A DNA stretch of 64,000 nt from Agrypnia vestita (taxonomy: Eukaryota; Arthropoda; Insecta; Trichoptera; Phryganeidae), in contig JADDOH010010031.1 of assembly GCA_016648135.1 (NCBI GenBank), forward strand, positions 35,076-99,075, read 5' to 3'. The position numbers and the translations under genes are program-made. The notes under the pieces are model-generated. The model was given only the letters and a program-made list of their open reading frames with translations, made no database searches and was not told where the DNA came from. Positions 45,171 through 53,859 of the stretch are shown piece after piece. Within the stretch, counting starts at the first letter, position 1; every line of letters begins with the position of its first letter.

Positions 45171-45494
45171 TTACTCCCTTTCTTTTAACTCGTAGCGTCT
45201 GCTTCTTGCTTGCTTGTCTGCCGAAAAAACTTTGGATAGATTTTTAACCCTTTTCCCGTGATCCAATCGACCTGAAACTTTGCAAGCAGACTCGTGGTGA
45301 CGAAAAAAATGATCTATCAAATTTCCTTTTAAAAAAATTAATAATTATAGCATAATTTTGGATTTTTCGAAATTTTTTATTACCCCCTTTCGTAGCGTCG
45401 CCCAATTCAAGCCCAACGCGCGGGGTAAGCGCCAATCCTGTTTCAACTAGTAAATGAGAAAGGGAGTATAATAAAAACTTGGTTTTTATTGGTT
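45171..45494 (-). repeat. family K repeat, copy 6 (short subtype)
   Basis: Runs from TTACTCCCTTTCTTTTAACT to GAGAAAGGGAGTATAATAAA and AACTTGGTTTTTATTGG. Contains the short-subtype segment (CCCCCTTTCGTAGCGTCGCC, GCGCGGGGTAAGCGCC). Confidence 0.8.
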
Positions 45495-45555
45495 CGTTTT
45501 TTTGTAATTATGTAATTTTGCTCTACGCTCTGTTGTCGGAGTATTTCGTGCGCTC

Positions 45556-45995
45556 TATTGCCTGCCCAACGCAACTTGGCGTGCGGCAAGATTGGAACTA
45601 AAACCCGCCCCGCCCGCACCCGGCGGTAACCCCTCGCCCTGTCATTCAGTACAATTTTGTATTTGCTCGGGAGCTGCGACATCGTGATTACCAATATACA
45701 CTGAATTATTATGTCCAAAACAACCAAAACTGGTGCAATAACAATTGCCAATGAAGCATTAAAGTTTTGCGAAGCTGAAAAGCGAATAATGGACCGATAT
45801 TACCGTCTGACAGTTTGACAGATAGAGCGGCCGCCGCGGAGCGCGCTGTTACCCGACCGAATTTAATTGAAGGCTCTGACACCGGTCACCGGACATTCGG
45901 TACATTATGTATTGCGTAATAAATTTACAACCTGGCAGCTTCTGTTTCGCGACAGGGGCGCCCTCCCTCGCACGCCAAGTTATAGCGGTGGCACT
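45556..45995 (-). repeat. family G MITE, copy 3
   Basis: Inverted relative to 10881-11325: CAACTTGGCGTGCGG at the left, CGCACGCCAAGTTATAG at the right, with the body CCGCCCGCACCCGGCGGTAA and TTACCGTCTGACAGTTTGAC. It follows family K copy 6 closely. Confidence 0.88.
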
Positions 45996-45999
45996 CTAG

Positions 46000-46425
46000 T
46001 AGTGTAGGATTTCTCTCATTTCATTTCGTTCGATTGCATCAGTCGCAATTTAGATACAAAGTCGAGATTTTAATGGTGTAGTAATAACTAGTTTTATGAG
46101 TATTGTTATCTCCTGGTGGGACGCCGTTAGAGAGTATTAGTGTCGATTTATGTTCTGCGTATTATAAAGCTTCCATGACAGATATGGCGGAGGTGAACTT
46201 TGTGTACGCGAGCACGTGGCGAAGGTCGCCCTTAATGCCCCTTTACGGCGACCCTGCCGCCAGCAGTACATACTAATTGCGTTACGCTGGCGGAAAACCA
46301 TCGGGTAACGCAGATTGCCTTCGCTAGGCCCGCGCTCGGATGTCGTGGCGGCTTCGCGGGGAATGCTAGTCGTTGCGGGGCCAATTCACAAAAAAAGTGC
46401 TGTGATTCGTGGGAATTGATGTGTA
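46000..46425. other. GC-richer unassigned block
   Basis: Contains CpG-rich stretches (46200-46385) with no frame I can identify. It may be the upstream part of the LINE that becomes recognisable at 46430. Confidence 0.25.
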
Positions 46426-46429
46426 AACA

Positions 46430-47180
46430 TACTGCCTGAATCTATAAATACTAAAAGTACAACATCGGGAAATGTTTTAGTGCCGAAAATGAAGACAAAA
46501 TTTGGCCAACGATTTTTCATGTTCTGTGCTCCACGAATCTACAACTCTAGGGTATGCTTGGCTACAATAGTTTAGAGACTAGAAGGAATGTGTATTTGAT
46601 TATATATTTTTATCGATTGTTGCGCGGTGTGATCGATAATACTGAAATTATGCAGAGCATTGGTTTGTATGTTCCTGATAATTACCTTACACATCGTCAG
46701 CATAGATTGTTTCACATTCCAATATACAGGACCAACCTGCCGATGGTTATGCCTGATGGAAAAGCTACAGCTATGCTGAACAAGATCGCTTTGGATATTG
46801 ATATATTCCATGTGTCTGAGAGGGTTTTCCGAAGCAGGTTTCTCCTACACCTTTGACCAGATTGTACAGGTCACTTTTAATTGTTTAATATTAAATTATT
46901 ATTGTATGTATATGTATATGTGTACGTATATGTGTATTTTTAGATATAAATTCATAATATGTATGCATTGAACATAAAGTTTGTAATGTACATATTATGT
47001 AATAAATAAAATTTGAATTGAATTGCAATTGAATTGAATTGAATTGAATTGAACATATTGCCGTCTGACATTAAAGGGTTAAAAGTGATAGATTTATTTA
47101 AACAGAAGCTAACAAAGCGGTTACTAAACGTAGGTAGACTTCAAATCGAAAGCAACGTGTCCAATGTGACAGCTTAGATA
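46430..47180 (+). pseudogene. LINE C-terminal end, split by another LINE
   Basis: From 46430 the plus strand reads NILPESINTKSTTSGNVLVP, KMKTKFGQRFFMFCAPRIYN (to 46545), then is interrupted. After the insert it resumes in frame at about 47055: ILPSDIKGLKVIDLFKQKLT, KRLLNVGRL, and stops at 47176. Joined, APRIYN-ILPSDIKGL is the usual LINE C-terminal motif (APR.YN.LP..IK....L..FK..L). The host element is otherwise 5' truncated. Confidence 0.75.
46546..47051 (+). mobile_element. nested LINE 3' end with AATTG tail
   Basis: The insert starts at GGTATGCTTGGC (GMLGYNSLETRRNVYLIIYF), continues YRLLRGVIDNTEIMQSIGLY, VPDNYLTHRQHRLFHIPIYR and ends the protein at LLHL. A 3' untranslated part ends in AATAAATAAAATTTG and a (GAATT)n tail to 47051. 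It is the unfilled counterpart of the LINE at 50170-50837, which carries a MITE at VPDNY. It was 5' truncated on insertion; AAC at 46543-46545 and 47052-47054 may be a short target duplication. Confidence 0.82.
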
Positions 47181-47682
47181 GATGGAGCGTTTTTGTGACT
47201 ATTATAATTCAAAGACATTTTGTAAATACGTTTTGATTTTTCTCTATGTGATGTGAATTATAAAATTATTTGACTTTTTCTCTATTTAGTGTAAATTTGT
47301 AATTTTGTGCATTTTGTAAGTATTACACACTTATACATATACGCTCGCACAGGCGCAGCGAGCGAGCGTGACAGCAACATAAATGTGCGCGAGCGACAAG
47401 AATACGTAGGGTCAATGTACGAAATTCTCTCTTTTTGTCGACCGAACTTTAGTCCACAATACTTCACAGGTAGATTTCTGTTTAAATGAGTCGTAAATGT
47501 TCAAGCAAGTATGTCATTATATCACAATGGTTATGGAGATATAGTTAAAGTTATGGAAATATACGATATATAGTTATGGAGATATGGTGTTTAGTGCATT
47601 TTTTTAAATGTATCAGACTTATATTCTGTAAAATGTTCGGCTTCATGAAAGTAACTTAATGTTAAAAAATCATCCGCTATAT

Positions 47683-48090
47683 TAATCTATATTAATATGT
47701 AAAGAGGTAAAGTTTGTAAGTTTGGATGTAGGAGGTAATCTCCGAAACTACTCATCCGATTTCAAAAATTCTTTCACCAGTATTTAGAATGGACCTTCAT
47801 GGTGGACATAGGCTATATATTATTCCGTTAAAATAAAAAGCGCTTTTCGTGGTGACCTATTTTACAACTAAAATCGACGAAAAAATGGTCAGCGATGTGT
47901 TTTTTACGATGGCTGCCTTAACGGTAAGAGATATTTAAATACTTTCTATAGAGAAGTTGAGAATTAAAAAAGTTGTATAAAAAAGTCTATGACGACATAT
48001 GCATATTTATATGTAAAGGTTAATACACAAATTGATAAAATATGACTAAAAATCTACGCGTGCGAAGCCGCGCGGGTAAGCTGGTACAAA
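47683..48090 (+). mobile_element. Helitron-like nonautonomous element
   Basis: Begins TCTATATTAATATGTAAAGA and GGTAAAGTTTGTAAGTTTGG, then CTCCGAAACTACTCATCCGA, and ends with a GC-rich hairpin region CGCGTGCGAAGCCGCGCGGG followed by TAAGCTGGTA. This layout (5' TC, 3' hairpin, then CTRGT) is widespread as Helitron-type repeats in moths and butterflies (family knowledge). The last bases here read CTGGTA, not the canonical CTAGT. No coding capacity. Confidence 0.55.
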
Positions 48091-48094
48091 ATAA

Positions 48095-49000
48095 AATCAT
48101 GAAAACGTTGCAATTTTTTTTACAAGTTTTTGGAAGGTTTTAATGATTTTATTTGCCTGACTGAAAGTGACGACAAATGAATATTATTTGATTATATTAT
48201 GATACAAAACATTGTTGCGATAGTTGGCCTCGGATCCTCTACGCACGTGCGCGCATTGTATTATGCCGGAGCCATTGTATTAGGGCATTACGAAATTCCG
48301 GCTAAACTAACCATAAAACAAAACACTCAACGAGCCCGGTTTCTGTAAACATTGTCACATAATATCGCAGTTTAAAAATATTATTGTATGAAAATATATT
48401 ATATAATAGGTTAAAAAGTGAAAAATAATTTACATAAATTACCGGTACTGAAAAATTTACTAACCGGTAAATCGGTAATGGAATTTATATCGCAGACATA
48501 ATATTGAGGGACGCTTCACTTTTACTGTAACATTATTTTTTATGTGCCTTCGTTATGTACGCATGTTGTTAAATGCTCTGTAAAATATTGTCACTTGACG
48601 AGTATAGCTATGGGAGACAAATGAACACTCAAAATTGATTTATGTTTTATTTTATACCCAAAAGTCACTGGACACTGTTGTACAATAAAAAAATTCTCCA
48701 TAAAAAAATATTCAATTCGCGCTAATTATCACTCGTCTGTGGAACACTTTATTACGCTGCTTCTATCGCATCGATCACTTTCGAGAATACTGCGCTCAAC
48801 TTTGCACGCAAGTGAATTTCTTCGCATTTCCAATATTTAAGATAATGTCCCAGTCGATTCCAGAATGTTGTGGAGTGTTCGAGATGTTGTGCATGATTCG
48901 TTCCGATTCTATAATGTCGCTAGAATATCAAATATAAAATAAATCACAGTATAATAAAATAATGAGCATGTCATTATATTCGATTTATGATTATTTTTAT
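48095..49000. other. unassigned sequence
   Basis: AT-rich DNA with a CpG patch near 48235-48290. Nothing recognisable. Confidence 0.3.
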
Positions 49001-49060
49001 ACTACCCTGACGAACCTTCAAGTTTGTGTTTACTGGGGTACTATGCCATGTTGTTACGAT

Positions 49061-49112
49061 CTTTTGGGCCGAAGTTTCGGATCCCATTGCAGAGTCCATC
49101 ATCAGGGCTGAT
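49061..49112 (-). ncRNA. hammerhead-like ribozyme motif
   Basis: Minus strand: GCC then CTGATGA, T, helix II (GGA, CTC, loop, GGG, TCC with a bulge), GAAAC, TTC, GGC. GCC / GGC form the base of helix I. The cleavage-site triplet is TTC where the plus-strand arm has GTC. The core boxes are intact except for one extra base after CTGATGA. Confidence 0.65.
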
Positions 49113-49159
49113 GTATTGTTGTGAGTGTTGGTGTTGTGGTTAAGTATCGGCTCGCAATA

Positions 49160-49335
49160 CTATGCCGAAGTCATGAGTGTTGTATTGTGTTGTGTGTATG
49201 ATTCATCTGTAGTCTGATCACTATCTCTGCGGAGTCTGCGACGAGAATGACTTTGAAGCGCCGGATAACAAGATGTTTTTAATTTGAGACCATCATCTCT
49301 ATTAATATTTATCGGGTGCTTGTAGATATCTAGTG
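49160..49335 (-). pseudogene. Penelope-like protein, C-terminal tail
   Basis: Minus strand reads EALDIYKHPININRDDGLKL, KTSCYPALQSH, then low-complexity sequence to a stop at about 49160. An E(A)..I.KHP.N.NRD.G..L motif follows the GIY-YIG domain in many Penelope-like proteins (family knowledge). The nuclease and RT parts are missing, so the copy is severely 5' truncated. Confidence 0.6.
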
Positions 49336-49351
49336 CTTCAACACTCACAAC

Positions 49352-49400
49352 AACAGCCCTGATGATGGACCCTGCAATGGGATCCGAAACGTCGGCCCGA
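49352..49400 (+). ncRNA. hammerhead-like ribozyme motif, best core
   Basis: GCC (49356-49358) precedes CTGATGA (49359-49365). One extra T follows, then helix II (GGA, CCC, loop TGCAAT, GGG, bulged A, TCC), GAAAC (49386-49390), GTC (49391-49393) and GGC (49394-49396), which pairs with GCC to begin helix I. Predicted self-cleavage would fall after C49393. Helix III would be only the self-complementary ACGT, so cleavage may need a dimer, as proposed for short-helix-III hammerheads of Penelope elements. Confidence 0.72.
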
Positions 49401-49499
49401 AAGGTCGCAACAACACGGCATAATACCCCAGTAAACACAAACTTGAAGATTCTGAGTGGCCGTGAAAACCTAAGAACATTCTTACCCTGACGAATATCC

Positions 49500-50165
49500 A
49501 CCCCGGCATCAAAAATATATTGTCCAGTGGTTAAGATACGAAGTTATTTTTATAATTTTAAAATACATATTTACTCGCTCTGACGTCATCAAACACCGGC
49601 TGCACTGCCGTCGAATGATGCAAAAAATGTGTGTAACGGTTTATTTTAAGAATTGACTAAGTCGGTGATTGCGAGTCGAGTCACACTGGTGTCAGTCATG
49701 TAAATAGTGGCTGTTGTTGGCTGCCATGTGTACATTTATATGTACACACTTGTGGGGTCTAAGTGCCACAGCGTACCAAGTTTCAAAGAAACTGATCAAT
49801 GTCCAAGACTTTCAAATTTCTTCCCGAATCCCGGCTGGAATCCACCGATTCTTTTATCGTACGAAACGAGGAATGAAATAAGAACTGAATCTATAATTCA
49901 GGCGACAAAAGGAGAATTCTTCGAAAAAATACCTATCTTCTTCTTAAAATTAGGCGATCCGCCCTCAAAGAGGGACTTGTGCCATTTTATAAAAATAGCT
50001 ATCAAAAAGAATCAAAAATAAAAAATTACAGATATGAAGCTATGTATTCTGAATTAAATAATTCAGGCTAGAAAGGGTTCCAATATAATCAAAAATATCA
50101 TATTGTAGACTCTAGGAATAAATGGAGTCTTCACAGATTTAGCAGGCGCCATCCAACGGGTAAAG
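49500..50165. other. unassigned sequence
   Basis: Open stretches such as 49707-50021 (104 codons) have no family. May include the degenerate upstream part of the LINE beginning at 50170. Confidence 0.3.
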
Positions 50166-50169
50166 GAAG

Positions 50170-50837
50170 CTGTAACTCTATAGACTCGAGAGTGGCTCGA
50201 TGATCTGGGGGCCACATGAGAGCAAGTACTCTCTTATGGTGGAGAAAATCCAAAAGACGTTTCTGAGATATCTCTACTTGAGGGAGTACGGGCATTATCC
50301 TTGGCTTTACCGAACCGAGTTTCTCCAGGGTATGCTTGGCTACAATAGTCTAGAGACTAGAAGGAATGTGTATTTGATTACACGTTTTTATCGATTGTTG
50401 CGCGGTATGATGGATAATACTGAAATTATGCTGAGCTTTGGTTTGTATGTTCCCGATAATTACTTTAGGCCTCAGATACACATGCTTATTTAGTGGCACA
50501 TGAGAGCATGCGCAGTATCGACCTTCTCTAGGCCTCGCTTATTAGTGGCATGTGTGTACGCACATTGCTAGTAACGAGCATGCCACTAGCCATACAACCG
50601 CCGGTTGATTTATGAGCATGCCACTAAGTGGCATGTGTATCTGTACCTTTAGACATCGTCAGCATAGATTGTTTCACATTCCAATATACAGGACCAACCT
50701 GCCGATGGTTATGCCTGTTGGAAGAGCTACAGCTATGCTGAACAATATCGCTTTGGGTATTGATATATCCCGTGAGTCTGAGGGTGTTTCCCGAAGCAGG
50801 ATTCTCCTACACCTTTGACATGAATGAATTTATATAC
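50170..50837 (+). pseudogene. LINE RT C-terminal end, interrupted by MITE
   Basis: From 50182 the plus strand reads LESGSMIWGPHESKYSLMVE, KIQKTFLRYLYLREYGHYPW, LYRTEFLQGMLGYNSLETRR, then RLLRGMMDNTEIMLSFGLYV, PDNY. The (L)E(Y)GS.IW.P....Y...(V)EKIQ..FLR.L pattern marks the end of the RT of a Jockey/CR1-like LINE. A MITE (50468-50648) interrupts; the protein resumes HRQHRLFHIPIYRTNLPMVM and ends LLHL, stop at 50816-50818. The 3' part is further split by the Penelope insertion and its A-rich tail resumes at 51768. Confidence 0.88.
50468..50648. repeat. family H MITE, short form (181 bp), TTA duplication
   Basis: Starts GGCCTCAGATACACATGC and ends with the complement of AGGTACAGATACACATGC. TTA at 50465-50467 and 50649-50651. 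The empty site is visible at 46684-46700, where GATAATTACCTTACACATCG is uninterrupted. The interior consists of ATTAGTGGCA and GCATGC words plus TACAACCGCCGGTTGATT. Confidence 0.95.
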
Positions 50838-51545
50838 AATTCTTCTAACCATCCATATTCTCAAAAATTGACAACTTTTCATTCAATGTTAAATAGATTA
50901 ATTAATATTCCACTATCTGTTAATAATTTTAATATTGAATTAAAAATTATTAAACATATCGCGTTTAATAATGGTTATGATAAAAAATTAATTGATATTA
51001 TGTTAAATAAAAAGTACAAGAATTTTTTTTTTACATCTTTTGTTTACCCTTCAATTTTTGATTCTGATAAACATTGGAGGAAAATTATATTTATAAATAA
51101 TGAAATTTCTAATTCAATAGTTAAAAATATTTCAAATGTTATTCAACCAGCTTTTTATACTAATAATAAATTTAAAAAATACATATTAAATAATAAAGAT
51201 AAGGATAATTTTAAAAAAAAATCGGGTGTTTATAAATTAATTTGTAATGATTGTGATTATTTTTATATAGGAAAAACGTGTAGAAATTTTGAAATTAGAA
51301 TTAAAGAACACTTAAGGTGTTTAAATAGTAATAATTATTCTGAATTTGCTAACCATCTTTTGGCTACGGGTCATTCTTTTGATATTAATAAGGGTTTACA
51401 AATTTTACATACAAATTATACAGAATCACAATTTGATAAATTAGAAATTTTGGAAATAAGAAAGAGTGTAAATAGTAAATTGAATATTATAAATAATCAG
51501 GTCCTTTTTGCAAATAGTTATCTTTTAAATTTATTTTCATGTTAA
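50838..51545 (+). CDS. Penelope-like protein, C-terminal half with GIY-YIG nuclease
   Basis: About 235 residues from the insertion point, in frame with 26 unrelated LINE-derived codons upstream (open from 50760). The first part, SSNHPYSQKLTTFHSMLNRL, INIPLS, IKHIAFNNGY, resembles the RT thumb and linker of Penelope-like elements. The last part is the GIY-YIG nuclease: SGVYKLICNDCDYFYIGKTC (GVY and YIG), with the CxxC pair between them, then R and E/H residues in NFEIRIKEH and ANHLLATGH (the CCHH pattern typical of Penelope nucleases). The nuclease would nick target DNA for reverse transcription. The RT catalytic core is missing, so it cannot mobilise itself. The codons are extremely AT-rich, and the frame is intact, which suggests recent insertion. 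Confidence 0.85.
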   Translation, partial: NSSNHPYSQKLTTFHSMLNRLINIPLSVNNFNIELKIIKHIAFNNGYDKKLIDIMLNKKYKNFFFTSFVYPSIFDSDKHWRKIIFINNEISNSIVKNISNVIQPAFYTNNKFKKYILNNKDKDNFKKKSGVYKLICNDCDYFYIGKTCRNFEIRIKEHLRCLNSNNYSEFANHLLATGHSFDINKGLQILHTNYTESQFDKLEILEIRKSVNSKLNIINNQVLFANSYLLNLFSC

Positions 51546-51617
51546 TTAGGTACTTTATATTATTATTTTCCATATATAACTTTTTAATATTTTGATCTAT
51601 ACTCCATTTTTAAATAT

Positions 51618-51685
51618 TATTTTTGTTTTCCTGATGAAGAAGCCATTGGCTTTGAAACATGTTGATTTTTTTCAATAAATAAGTG
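51618..51685 (+). ncRNA. hammerhead-like ribozyme motif in Penelope terminal repeat
   Basis: CTGATGA at 51631-51637, one extra A, helix II GAAGCC / loop ATT / GGCTTT (five Watson-Crick pairs plus a G-U), GAAAC at 51654-51658, then ATGTTG. Helix III would be the short palindrome ACATGT; cleavage would follow GTT. Helix I starts with TC / GA next to the core, then a T-rich internal loop and TTG / CAA pairing. The extra base after CTGATGA departs from the textbook core. The companion copy at 41571-41600 has a perfect helix II (GAAGCC / GGCTTC) but has lost the first C of the box. Confidence 0.65.
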
Positions 51686-51767
51686 GTTTAAACAAAGTTA
51701 ATTTATATTAATTATAATTATGTTACCACAAAATAAATTTGCTACATTTGAAGAAGAATTTATATAC

Positions 51768-51885
51768 GTTTGATATTTTGTTGTTTGTTTATTTTCTCAC
51801 TTGTTAATAATATTTACGAATTAAACATATGTTTGTAATGAAAATTTTATATTAAAAATAAATAAATTGAAATTGAAATAATTCG
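51768..51885 (+). repeat. LINE 3' tail resuming after the Penelope insertion
   Basis: TATGTTTGTAATGAAAATTT and AAAAATAAATAAATTGAAAT match in style the tail of the sister LINE at 46970-47051 (AGTTTGTAATGTACATATTA, AATAAATAAAATTTGAATTG). This supports the Penelope element being nested in the LINE 3' untranslated region. Confidence 0.55.
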
Positions 51886-52066
51886 CGTTGCATCACACTT
51901 AGCTCGCAGCAATAAATCCGTGTATTACGTCTTTACCAAGTTTTTCCCAATATCGGGGAAACGTTCTTGCGCCGTTTGTGGTTCAAGTACAAAACAATTA
52001 TTATTATTACGATTAGTAAAATATTAGTCACCCACTGCTTGTGAGCGACGCGTTGTCGTATAAAGC

Positions 52067-52786
52067 CATGTATTCACTAGGGGACAAATTGCGTAACATT
52101 CCGCGCGGCATGTCTCATCAACATCTACGCTCATGTTTCGGGGACAATGACGCGGTCATTTGACGTGTACACACCGGGACTCGCATATCTTGTCGCGGAA
52201 ATGTCACCCAATGAGGTTACGATGACAGCTGCGGTATCTCATTTGGCGAAAACGGGGTTCCGCGCAATTCGAAATGTTTTTTTGGGTCGCAATTTCAAAT
52301 TAACGAGGTTTTACTGTAGTAAATTGAATATTATTAAAAACAAGGTCCTTTTTGCAAATAATTATTGTTTTCCACACGTCGCGGAAATGTCGCCCTATGA
52401 GGTTATGATGACATCTGCGTATCTGTTTATGTTAATGAGTTTATCGAAACGTAAGAGGAGAAAAAAGAGGAGAGCGAAATTATTTACTGCAAAGTGAAAG
52501 AAGGACGGACATTCTATGCGATCTTCGATCGATGAGTTCAAGAACAATTTCGTTTCCCCACATTGTCATCTTGACAGATACAGCGCATGCGTATTTACTT
52601 GTAAACATACCACGTGGTACTGACGCTCCGCGTAATGTTGCAGTGAGCTCGCTCGGGTACCGTGCGCATGGAAACGGCACGTAGAAATGCCGCGCAATCG
52701 CGGAACAGTGCACGACGTTGCAACGTCACGTAGACTCTATGCCGCGCGTGCTGTTGAGGGACAATTTGTCCCCTAGTGAATACATG
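52067..52786. mobile_element. TIR element, 720 bp, perfect 25-bp inverted repeats
   Basis: 52067-52091 and 52762-52786 are exact inverted copies (core CACTAGGGGACAAATTG). The target duplication is uncertain; TA at the TGTA/TACA position is one possibility. Inside, an imperfect duplication GGAAATGTC(A/G)CCC(A/T)ATGAGGTTA, ATGACA(G/T)CTGCG occurs at 52197-52235 and 52382-52420. Between the two lies a 60-base piece related to the Penelope C-terminus (SKLNIIKNKVLFANNY). Confidence 0.8.
52312..52372 (+). repeat. small Penelope-derived fragment
   Basis: AGTAAATTGAATATTATTAA, AACAAGGTCCTTTTTGCAAA, TAATTATTG matches 51473-51530 of the Penelope gene (SKLNIINNQVLFANSY) in the same orientation. It is embedded in the TIR element at 52067-52786 with no terminal repeat. 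Confidence 0.75.
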
Positions 52787-52991
52787 ACTTAATTTACAAT
52801 GCTAATGCATACCTGAATCTTGAGTCATTTGCATTCTGCATACTGTACTGATTTATTGAACAAGTGATTCTTTTAAAGCTTGGCGATACTTAAATGGAAA
52901 CTATTCGCGAAATCCAACAGGCTTTCGGGGAAGATGCTGTGATAATTATAATAATTATTACTTCAAGTATAAACTCAAGGAGTTATATAAC

Positions 52992-53847
52992 TAGGGTTGC
53001 CACATTTTTTGTGCAAATAAAGAACATTGGTTATTAAAAGTAGAAAAAAAAGTACATTGTGTCAAAATGAAGTACGATTTATTTTACTTTTCTATTTTGG
53101 TTAAAAACATATTTTTCATTACTTTTAGCAACTTTTAACAAATAATTATCGCTACTAACAAACTGCACAGCATGTTTGCAGTCTGTATTATTTAAGTTAA
53201 AGTAAATAAGTCATTCATTTTTATCAGATTCAGAGACGCTTTGTTTCTTTCGTCTCGCCATTTGCTATTCATCACAGAAAAAACTCTTTACAACAATTAA
53301 TCGTACAAAACTGCGCTCAATCCGCCTTACACAAAAAAACAAGAAATTTTTAAAATGACATTGACTATGTTGACATTTGAGGTTAGGTTGCATTAAAAAA
53401 CGAGCGTTTTTGTGGCGACCGCCACGGGGTATACCGTCAATTATCGAACCTATTCGACAACAAACGATAACGTCATCGACGTCAACTCTCTCGTTCCGTT
53501 TTACGCAAAAATTTCTACGATCACCTTTTTTTTGTATGTTATAATCCCAGAGAAATTAAATCATGTGAAATAAAGTATTTTAGCGTACTTTATTGTTCTC
53601 ATGAAGCTACAGATACACATGCTTATTAAGTGGCACATGAGCATGCGCAGTATCGACCTTCTCTAGGCCTTGCTTATTAGTGGCATGTGTGTACGCACAT
53701 TGCTAGTAACGAGCATGCCACTAGCCATACAACCGCCGGTTGATTTATGAACATGCCACTAAGTGGCATGTGTATCTGTACCTTAAAGCGTACAATTACC
53801 CGAAATAACGTACAATACTTTATATTAAAGTACGGGTGGCAACCCTA
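52992..53847. mobile_element. hAT-type MITE containing a nested MITE
   Basis: Ends TAGGGTTGCCA and TGGCAACCCTA are inverted repeats. Flanks TATATAAC (52984-52991) and GATATAAC (53848-53855) match at 7 of 8 positions, as expected for a hAT 8-bp duplication. The interior is AT-rich and noncoding, with GTAC(T/G)TT(A/T) words repeated near both ends. A family H MITE sits at 53605-53783. Confidence 0.78.
53605..53783. repeat. family H MITE, short form (179 bp), nested
   Basis: Starts AGCTACAGATACACATGC and ends GCATGTGTATCTGTACCT. Flanks TGA (53602-53604) and TAA (53784-53786) match at 2 of 3. Nearly identical in sequence and length to the copy at 50468-50648, so both are recent. It lies inside the hAT MITE. 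Confidence 0.92.
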
Positions 53848-53859
53848 GATATAACCGCT

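Larger units (their letters stand above)
49015..49482 (-). mobile_element. Penelope-like element, inverted terminal repeats, 12-bp target duplication
   Basis: A 468-bp insertion flanked by TACCCTGACGAA at 49003-49014 and 49483-49494. The left part (49015-49130, minus) and right part (49341-49450, plus) are inverted copies of one terminal repeat (CAAGTTTGTGTTTACTGGGG at the left). Between them is the end of the element's protein gene on the minus strand. Each arm has a hammerhead-like motif. Confidence 0.88.
50838..51755 (+). mobile_element. Penelope-like element, 5' truncated, 12-bp target duplication
   Basis: A 918-bp insertion within the 3' untranslated part of a LINE, flanked by GAATTTATATAC at 50826-50837 and 51756-51767. 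It comprises the C-terminal half of the element's protein (stop at 51543-51545) and a terminal repeat with a hammerhead-like motif. It ends CTACATTTGAAGAA, the same end seen at 41442-41447 (inverted). Confidence 0.9.
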
